NCBI GenBank assembly: GCA_013817305.1
Contig: JACDCY010000011.1
Span: forward strand, 1 to 46,369
Direction of reading: 5' to 3'
DNA from: Gemmatimonadaceae bacterium
GTDB taxonomy: Bacteria > Gemmatimonadota > Gemmatimonadetes > Gemmatimonadales > Gemmatimonadaceae
Length of the DNA: 46,369 nucleotides
Shown here piece after piece: positions 24,718-30,793 of the stretch; the first letter of the stretch is position 1; the number at the start of each line of letters is the position of its first letter. Below the pieces are notes generated by a model. It made no database searches. It saw only the letters and a list, made by a program, of their open reading frames with translations, and was not told where the DNA came from. Both the position numbers and the translations under genes were made by a program.

Positions 24718-24737
24718 ACTACTAGTGATAGTAGTCC
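24718..24737. repeat. 20-base direct repeat, right copy (palindromic core)
   Basis: ACTACTAGTGATAGTAGTCC, 18 of 20 bases identical to 21777-21796. It lies immediately after the broken C-terminal coding tail of GH9 copy 2 and contains that tail's in-frame TAG. Confidence 0.6.
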
Positions 24738-24856
24738 GTTTCTGAAGCCACATCTCGGCGCCGAGAGAGATCGGCGTCCGGAACGATAATACCAAGCCAG
24801 GGCGCGGCCCGATCCTTCCATCTAGCCGTCCACTCGACGACCTTCGGCATGCGTCC
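24722..24856 (-). pseudogene. Out-of-use C-terminal tail of GH9 copy 2
   Basis: Past the TGA at 24857-24859 the same reading frame continues for 44 codons to a TAG at 24722-24724 and is clearly homologous to the tail of copy 1. Compare VVEWTARWKDRAAPWLGI with the copy 1 segment VEWRVQRRASGAPWFAV, and LSRRRDV with ISRRREV. Copy 1 has an Arg codon where copy 2 has TGA. The tail is intact apart from this stop. Confidence 0.85.
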
Positions 24857-27472
24857 TCACCGCGTCACACGCCGCGACGGCCGGCTGACGACCAGATTCT
24901 CCGAGCGAAGCTCGACGGTCCGAATCGTCGGATCCGTCACCGTTACACGAATCGTCACCTGATCACGTGGATGTGACGTCACACTGACGTCAAGCCCCGA
25001 ACGCGCGGCTGACGACACCGGCCCGCCCAGCAGATCCCCCATGAGCCACAGCCACCGGCTGCTCGGGTGCACCCACACTTCCTTATATACGTACATGTTC
25101 TGCGAGGGCCAGTAGGGCAGGTCGGTCGTGTCGCGGCTCTGCATCCCCACCGGCAGCGAGCCCACGAAATCGCCCGACGACACGCTGTACTGCTGCGCCC
25201 AGCCGTTCCCCTCGCCGTACATTGTGCTCTGCGTGAACGGATTGCGCCCCACGATCCACTGTGCTTGGGCGGAGGCCAGATCGAGCCCGGCGCTGTCGCC
25301 GCGGAGACGCGCGGCTGCGGACGCAGCCTTGGCCTGCGACAGTAGCACGCCGTAATTCCCCCGGCGCGCGAACCAGACCGGAAACGCGCGCAGATACCAC
25401 TCCTCGCCCATCGGCATCCCCTGCAGTACCTGCGCGCGGTACGCCGCGCGCGTGGCGCCGTGGATCGCCCCCGAGTCAGCGACTTCGCGCAGCTCGTCGC
25501 CGAGGCGATAGACGTACGCGGGGAGCACGCCGTACGGCATCGTCGTCGTGGCGCTCCGCTTCTGGTACTCGGCGTACAGCGCGACCGTCGAGTACCAGCT
25601 CATCCAGTCTGCGTGATCGGGTAGCGTCTCGACGAGCTGCGCGAGAGCGACGACCGGCGCCTGGTCGTTGCCGCGGTGGAACTGATGAAAGAGCGTGTCA
25701 CGGTCCGGCCCCGTCCAGAAGAAACCGGCGAGGGGGAACGCCGAGCCGACGGGCGCCTTCTGCTGCGACGCGACGATCACCCGCGCCAGCTCGACCGCCT
25801 TGTCCGCATACTTTCTGTTGTTCGTCGCGCGGTACAGCTCGAGCGACGCGGTGATGCCGATACCGGCGAGCTCGATCGGCGTCGCGGCGAACGCGGGGGT
25901 GTCGCGCGTCTCGCGCGATTCGACACCGACGATCGCGTGGGCCCAGTCGTCCTCCGCGATCGCCAGCGCGCGCGCGGCCAGCGCGGGCTCGCTGTCCTTC
26001 AGCACGCGGTACGCGATCGCGCCGGCGCTCGCGGCGATGTAGTTGACGTTCGGGTTGTTACGCGCGGCGCGGGTGCGGTCGTCGGCATCGCCGACGATGT
26101 TGTTGGTCCACAGGTTGTGGCTTGCGAAGTACAGGCGATAGCCGCCGGGGAAGCGCACGCGCATCACCCAGTCGAGCCCCCACTTCGCTTCCTCGATGAG
26201 CCGCCCGACCAGCGCCGGATCGCCGCCCTGCTCGCGCACAAGCTGCGCGAGCGCGAACATCGCGTACGTAGCTTCGCCGGTGTTGACCGTGCCCTGCGAC
26301 AGGTCGCCCGCGTCGTGCCAGCCGCCGCTCATGACGATGCTGTCGCTGCCGTGCGTGGCGAACCAGTCGAGGTGGTCCACCGGGTGCGAGCCGGGGACGT
26401 CGAAGCCGCAGCGAGTGCCGTAGAAGAAGTTGAGGGTCTTCCAGATCGTCGTATCCCACACGTTCGGCGCGATGCGGAAGCGACCCACGACCCTGGTTTC
26501 GCCTTGGCGGGCGAACAGAGTGTAGCTGCCCGGCGCCGTCATGTCCGAAAAATCCACCTCCTGAAACGTGCCGAGCCGGGAGCGAACGGTTCGCGTCGGC
26601 TTAGGGATCGATCCTACCACGTCGCCGCCCGTATCGTGAAAGACGGAAAAATCGGTCAGCGTGGTGTCGCTGACGATCGCCGTTTTCCGGGAGTGGGGCA
26701 GGTATCCGGTATGGCTATAGGCGACTTTCATGGCGCTCACGGTCCAACCCGTGTGATCGTCAGGCGTGACCTGCTGCAGCTCCATCCGGCCGATCTCGAA
26801 CGCGACCGAGTCCCCCGGCGCCGCGAGCATCTTGTTCACCCAGTAGCCGATCTCGATCGCGGTGACGCGGTCGCGCGCGAGCGGCTCGATCTCCCACACC
26901 ACCTGCGTCCACTTGTTGTTCGCGAGCGTGACGTAGTGGATCCCTTCGCGGTAGTACTTGTCCGGCACTTTCTCCACGCCGTCGTTGTGCAGGACGATCT
27001 GGAGGGGCAGCATCGGAAATCCGCGGACTTCGGCTTTGATCCAGAGCGAGAGCCGGTTATACGCGCTCCAGTCCTCGCCGTCGAACACGCGCCGGAGGTT
27101 GACGGACGACAGGCGGCTCCGCGTCGGCGCCGGCACGTCGCGGAACATCTGCATGTCCACGCGCAGCACGCGCATTCCACCGGTGCGCGGCTCGGCGGGG
27201 AAGGTGACAGCCGCGGTGCCCGTGGAGCGCCACGCGTCGGAACGCGTCATGTCGTCGAGCACACGCGAAGCGTGGGTCGGCTTGCGAAGCCAGCCCGCTT
27301 CGGCGGAGGCGGCGAGCTGAATAGTCAGCAGCGGAGGTCGTTCTCTTTGTGCGTCGGCGGCGGATGAAGCGAACACCGCCCACGCGAGCCCGCTGAGAAT
27401 CGGTACGGCGCGGTTCGAGAGGAAAGATGTCACGCGCGTAAACGACTGTGTCACTGGCTCCGCGTCAACCAT
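24857..27472 (-). CDS. Glycoside hydrolase family 9 enzyme, copy 2 (stop-truncated)
   Basis: An 871-residue paralog of the GH9 gene at 16296-18986, same orientation, same layout: signal peptide (AVPILSGLAWAVFASSAADA), beta domain, CelD_N Ig-like domain (about residues 244-339), and catalytic (alpha/alpha)6 domain with GGWHDAGDLSQG and the YKEVWVH acid region. The first beta domain and the whole catalytic domain are almost identical in the two copies. The Ig-like domain is only about half identical. The C terminus is cut by a TGA that removes about 40 residues relative to copy 1. The catalytic domain is whole, so the enzyme should still fold and act. TACTAT occurs six bases before the ATG and no Shine-Dalgarno is seen. 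Confidence 0.88.
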   Translation of the reverse strand: MVDAEPVTQSFTRVTSFLSNRAVPILSGLAWAVFASSAADAQRERPPLLTIQLAASAEAGWLRKPTHASRVLDDMTRSDAWRSTGTAAVTFPAEPRTGGMRVLRVDMQMFRDVPAPTRSRLSSVNLRRVFDGEDWSAYNRLSLWIKAEVRGFPMLPLQIVLHNDGVEKVPDKYYREGIHYVTLANNKWTQVVWEIEPLARDRVTAIEIGYWVNKMLAAPGDSVAFEIGRMELQQVTPDDHTGWTVSAMKVAYSHTGYLPHSRKTAIVSDTTLTDFSVFHDTGGDVVGSIPKPTRTVRSRLGTFQEVDFSDMTAPGSYTLFARQGETRVVGRFRIAPNVWDTTIWKTLNFFYGTRCGFDVPGSHPVDHLDWFATHGSDSIVMSGGWHDAGDLSQGTVNTGEATYAMFALAQLVREQGGDPALVGRLIEEAKWGLDWVMRVRFPGGYRLYFASHNLWTNNIVGDADDRTRAARNNPNVNYIAASAGAIAYRVLKDSEPALAARALAIAEDDWAHAIVGVESRETRDTPAFAATPIELAGIGITASLELYRATNNRKYADKAVELARVIVASQQKAPVGSAFPLAGFFWTGPDRDTLFHQFHRGNDQAPVVALAQLVETLPDHADWMSWYSTVALYAEYQKRSATTTMPYGVLPAYVYRLGDELREVADSGAIHGATRAAYRAQVLQGMPMGEEWYLRAFPVWFARRGNYGVLLSQAKAASAAARLRGDSAGLDLASAQAQWIVGRNPFTQSTMYGEGNGWAQQYSVSSGDFVGSLPVGMQSRDTTDLPYWPSQNMYVYKEVWVHPSSRWLWLMGDLLGGPVSSAARSGLDVSVTSHPRDQVTIRVTVTDPTIRTVELRSENLVVSRPSRRVTR

Positions 27473-27650
27473 CTATCTATAGTAGTGCCGTGAGACGGGG
27501 ATCAGCCTCGCGCGATATCGGCTCGTCGGTGTGTATGTCGGCGGGCTTCGCCGCCCGCTAAATTGGAAACGGACCAGCGCTGGTTGCGACGCTCTCGCTA
27601 GCACGAGGATACGGCGCTGGTTGCACTGATCCGCCCCCAACAACACAAGT

Positions 27651-27681
27651 GTCCGCCAACCCTGACATCGGGTTGGCGGAC
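27651..27681. terminator. Strong 12-bp hairpin, likely terminator
   Basis: GTCCGCCAACCC (27651-27662) pairs perfectly with GGGTTGGCGGAC (27670-27681), loop of seven bases. It ends 8 bases before the stop of the - strand accessory operon. The flanking run is only moderately T-rich on the + side (GCTTTGGTTT) and not on the - side, so the terminator role is inferred from position. Confidence 0.65.
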
Positions 27682-27689
27682 GCTTTGGT

Positions 27690-28127
27690 TTATCGCTTCA
27701 GCGCCGCGGCGAAGTTAGCAACCTGCGTGGCCTTCGCGGTCGCCTGTTCAGAGAGTTCCTTCGTGCGCTTCTCTAGAGCCTGAACTAGATCGGGCAACTT
27801 GTCTACGGCGCGGATTCGATCAACACGCGGCGCATCGCGAAGAGGAACTTTGTAGCCGGACTCCTCGGGGAATTCATCGACCTCCGTCTGATACAGGAGG
27901 GACCATTTTCCCTTATGCTTGCCATACCCCAGGTATTCCGTTTCGTGGAGCGGTAGGCCGTTATCCGACTGGGTTACATAGGTGACGACTGTCACCCACG
28001 CATCGATTCCGAGCTTCAGCTCGTTGAGGGCAGCTTCGACGTGCGTGATTTGTTCGGAGAGGGCGTCTGAGGCCTTGTTTAGGTCCTTAGATAGACGCGC
28101 GAGTTCCCTCAGGCTAACGCCTGTCAT
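27690..28127 (-). CDS. Coiled-coil hypothetical protein at the end of the accessory operon
   Basis: A 145-residue protein. The N-terminal third is a predicted coiled coil (LARLSKDLNKASDALSEQIT, HVEAALNELKLGI). A beta part follows with YLGYGKHKGKWSLLYQTEVD. The C-terminal third is another coiled coil (LVQALEKRTKELSEQATAKA). I recognise no family. Being 211 bases after the methyltransferase on the same strand, it may be co-transcribed, as a structural or regulatory partner of the module, or be independent. GC is lower than in the neighbouring core genes. Confidence 0.6.
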   Translation of the reverse strand: MTGVSLRELARLSKDLNKASDALSEQITHVEAALNELKLGIDAWVTVVTYVTQSDNGLPLHETEYLGYGKHKGKWSLLYQTEVDEFPEESGYKVPLRDAPRVDRIRAVDKLPDLVQALEKRTKELSEQATAKATQVANFAAALKR

Positions 28128-28338
28128 CGTACACTCCTGGCCCGTCTGGGCCGTTCAGTGCGTCAGCAGCCTGCTTCCGCAGCCCGCCTTCGGTTGTGCC
28201 GGAGAATCTCCTCCCAGAGACATCCCGGATCTTACTAGAGGTTTAATCGGCGGCGCTTGGGCGGTCAAGGCCCGAGCATGCCTTAGATGTTCGCGGGGCC
28301 TCGCTGCAGGACAGGTGTCACTGCGAGGTGCCTACGAG

Positions 28339-29613
28339 CTACCTGCGCGCTCTCTTTCTCGAGCGCACCCACCCGTGAAGAGCGTCGCGAACTGCGCCAA
28401 CTTGCAATCGGACGGCTCCTCCAGAAAGCTTTGGCGCGTTCGCAAGCATCTTCCGTTGCTCCCTGAGCCCAGCCAGGTGGGCTCTCAGGAGTTTGCCCAT
28501 GGCGATAGAAGGGACTCTCACTGCGATTACTGAGTGTAAGGGCAATGCCGTGCCGTAAGGATCTAGTTGAACGCGAATCCGCCCAACAATGATTTCGGGA
28601 ATTAAGAGTTTTGGTTCGCCGATGAACCAGCCGGGTAATGATTCGTGGTACTCATAAAGTTGCCGCCGACCCGTCGACACACAGTAACGCCCCTTGAGGT
28701 CAGCTGCGATTTTCCCACCGACGTGCTTCCTGAACGTGGCGACAGAAGCGCTGCGCTGTTCCGGCGGCAGCCAAATAGAAACGCTAGACCCTCTGGCCAC
28801 ATCCTTTCCGCGAACTGCGGAAACCACTGTGCCGAACGGTGGCGCGTCCTTCGCAATTTCGATGAAGACAGCGTCCCTGCCAGTGGCGACACCATTCCGA
28901 ACGTCGAAGCTCACGAGTCGAGGCGGTGGCACAGGGCTGAGCGTGGCAGCACGACGTGCTCTTTTTGATTTCGGCCGCCAAACCAATATGCCCACGTGAA
29001 CGTTGACGCCGCGAAACGCGCGATCTCCGATATCCTCCCAATCCCAACTCCCGTTGAGCGCGTCGAGTTCCGAGCGGAATGCGCTTCCTCTTGAATATAT
29101 CCAGTTCGACGGAAGTAACGATACCAGTTTCTTTGGTCGGTACACTGCTGCGGCTCGTTGAACAAAGGCATAGCTAAGATTGAACCGACCCTTCATGTCG
29201 AGCGTGTGCGCAATGCGGCGACGCGTCCTCTGCTGAAGATGGCCATAGCCCCTGAACGGCGGGTTCATTACGACGGCGGTGGGACCGGCAAACACCCTTC
29301 GCGATCCGGCAAAAAAATCCCCATGTTCCACGGCAAAGTTTCCGTTCGGCAGCAAGCTCGATAACGAAGACGAACAGGCCGTTATCGCTTTTTTAGACAC
29401 GTCTACGCCAAATAGTTGGACATCGTTGCTTCTCTTGCTTGCGGCGTCGAGATACAGTGCCGCCGCAACTAAAAGATTGCCGGCTCCGCACGCCGGGTCG
29501 ATAACCGTTCCGGAAAAAGTCTTTGCTACGTGCCCAACCAGCTTTTCACTGAGCCATCGCGGGGTAAAGTGAGGATGCGAATCGGAGAAATGCGGCGTCC
29601 GCTCGTCAGTCAT
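28339..29613 (-). CDS. Eco57I-like N6-adenine DNA methyltransferase
   Basis: A 424-residue class I (N-6) adenine methyltransferase. Motif I is DPACGAGNLL (39-48), the acidic strand-2 end is FGVDVSKKA (about 69-77), and the catalytic motif IV is NPPF (117-120). The rest holds a likely target-recognition part with KLVSLLPSNWIYSRGSAFR and WLPPEQRSAS, then YCVSTGRRQLYEYHE. It modifies adenine using S-adenosylmethionine. No restriction endonuclease is adjacent. Its ATG overlaps the upstream caspase-like stop by 8 bases, so it is translationally coupled. It has lower GC than the core genes and probably arrived by transfer. It may mark self DNA, or it may sense or act within the module. Confidence 0.82.
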   Translation of the reverse strand: MTDERTPHFSDSHPHFTPRWLSEKLVGHVAKTFSGTVIDPACGAGNLLVAAALYLDAASKRSNDVQLFGVDVSKKAITACSSSLSSLLPNGNFAVEHGDFFAGSRRVFAGPTAVVMNPPFRGYGHLQQRTRRRIAHTLDMKGRFNLSYAFVQRAAAVYRPKKLVSLLPSNWIYSRGSAFRSELDALNGSWDWEDIGDRAFRGVNVHVGILVWRPKSKRARRAATLSPVPPPRLVSFDVRNGVATGRDAVFIEIAKDAPPFGTVVSAVRGKDVARGSSVSIWLPPEQRSASVATFRKHVGGKIAADLKGRYCVSTGRRQLYEYHESLPGWFIGEPKLLIPEIIVGRIRVQLDPYGTALPLHSVIAVRVPSIAMGKLLRAHLAGLREQRKMLANAPKLSGGAVRLQVGAVRDALHGWVRSRKRARR

Positions 29614-30178
29614 TTGGATTGCCTAGCGATTTTCTGAGGATGTGCAGTGTTAAGGCTTTTTCGTGATCGCCCTCGGTGGGGTCCTCTGCCTCAGATACCC
29701 AAGCCTGATCAACGTAGGCATTTAGCGCGGCGCGCCATTCCGCTACGCCGTAACTTTGTTCTCTCATCACGCGGTCGACCTGGTCGAGATAGGCTAGAAC
29801 TACATCATTCTTCGCGCCTGTAGGCATCGGAACAACACCGCCATGGCCGAAACACATGCAATGCCTTAGATGCCGCGCAATTTTTCGCGCGTGACACGAG
29901 TAGAGGTAGATATGCGCACCTTTCGGTGGCTTTCTCATGCCGATCCATAACCATGGAGCCGCCGCACCTTCGTCGGAGCGGAACCACATGACCGTTCCGT
30001 CGCGCCTGCCATGGGCCACAACTACGAATCGGCGGCTTGGTTTCAACTCGTCCTGCGCGTTGTGACTCACTTCGGTATCATATCGAACGCGCCGCGCCGT
30101 GCGTTTTAGCACTTTATCACACGGGCGAATGTTCTCGTCGCCAGATACTAGGTAGGTTATGGCTGACGTTTTCTTCAT
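29606..30178 (-). CDS. Small caspase-like (clan CD) cysteine protease candidate
   Basis: A 190-residue protein with the caspase/CHAT pattern: a first strand pattern (FVVVAHGRRDG) with His56 followed by Gly, and a second strand (HIYLYSCHARKIARHL) with Cys95 after a hydrophobic strand. The order His then Cys, 39 residues apart, each after a beta strand, is the clan CD signature. The remaining part (VLAYLDQVDRVMREQSYGVA) is helical. It starts in an ATGA overlap with the receiver gene. No other domain, so its target must be in trans. This fits the effector of a signalling operon with a histidine kinase and receiver. The assignment is by motif pattern only, as I cannot run a profile search. Confidence 0.55.
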   Translation of the reverse strand: MKKTSAITYLVSGDENIRPCDKVLKRTARRVRYDTEVSHNAQDELKPSRRFVVVAHGRRDGTVMWFRSDEGAAAPWLWIGMRKPPKGAHIYLYSCHARKIARHLRHCMCFGHGGVVPMPTGAKNDVVLAYLDQVDRVMREQSYGVAEWRAALNAYVDQAWVSEAEDPTEGDHEKALTLHILRKSLGNPND

Positions 30179-30789
30179 CCTAGCGCCTTCGCCTTGTTTT
30201 TACGAGCGATTGCCAAGGGCCTTCCCGCGTCATGAGATACTGCGGGCTTTGACACTAGGTCCTCCAATGCCTCACGAGCGCTCTGTTGACCCGATGTAGT
30301 CGGTATCACCGCGCCGGCCAAGGCCGCTGGCCGCAATGCCAGGATCACTTTTAGCAACACGAGATCTCGGCGTTCTATGAGATCTTCTGCAAGATCGCAC
30401 GCGAGCTTGATTCCGTTCGCACCTCTGCGTACGAATCCAGCTCCCTGACTCTCCAGTAAGTGCTCGAGCACTTCGGCGCGTTGCGTAGCCTCATAAAGCT
30501 TGCCGGAGACGAGAACGAATGGGACATCCCAATCCCGCTTTCTAACGCTGGCGAGTATCCTGTCGCCGTCATCATCTGGTTCATGCGACAAATCCCAATC
30601 TGAAACGATGACATCAATGGTTCCAGGAATCCATTCGGCGTGGAACGCTGCGGGATTAGCGCACTCGATTACGTGAAACTTCTTATTCCGCAATCTGCGC
30701 GCAGTCATCTTTCGCGCGTTCGGATTGTCGTCCAGAACAATCGCTCTTGGCCGTTGGTCTCCAAATTCTTTCGCTATCGATTTGCGCAT
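30175..30789 (-). CDS. Stand-alone response regulator receiver protein
   Basis: A 204-residue protein with one receiver domain: acidic pair D20-D21 (IVLDDNP), phospho-acceptor D64 (VIVSDWDLS), S95 in PFVLVSGKL. The expected Lys-Pro after the last strand (FxxKP) is FVRRG here, so Lys is replaced by Arg and Pro by Gly. There is no DNA-binding output domain; the last 80 residues are helical and basic. It would be a phospho-switch for a protein partner. The start is 4 bases after the kinase stop, and the stop overlaps the caspase-like ATG (ATGA), tying all three into one operon. Confidence 0.85.
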   Translation of the reverse strand: MRKSIAKEFGDQRPRAIVLDDNPNARKMTARRLRNKKFHVIECANPAAFHAEWIPGTIDVIVSDWDLSHEPDDDGDRILASVRKRDWDVPFVLVSGKLYEATQRAEVLEHLLESQGAGFVRRGANGIKLACDLAEDLIERRDLVLLKVILALRPAALAGAVIPTTSGQQSAREALEDLVSKPAVSHDAGRPLAIARKNKAKALG

Positions 30790-30793
30790 CTTC

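Noticed and set aside
27473-27689. CRISPR array or tRNA in the repeat-like gap after GH9 copy 2
   Set aside because: No repeat-spacer periodicity and no cloverleaf pattern; the gap only contains CGCTGGTTGC words and a perfect hairpin. No CRISPR array or tRNA was seen elsewhere in the window.
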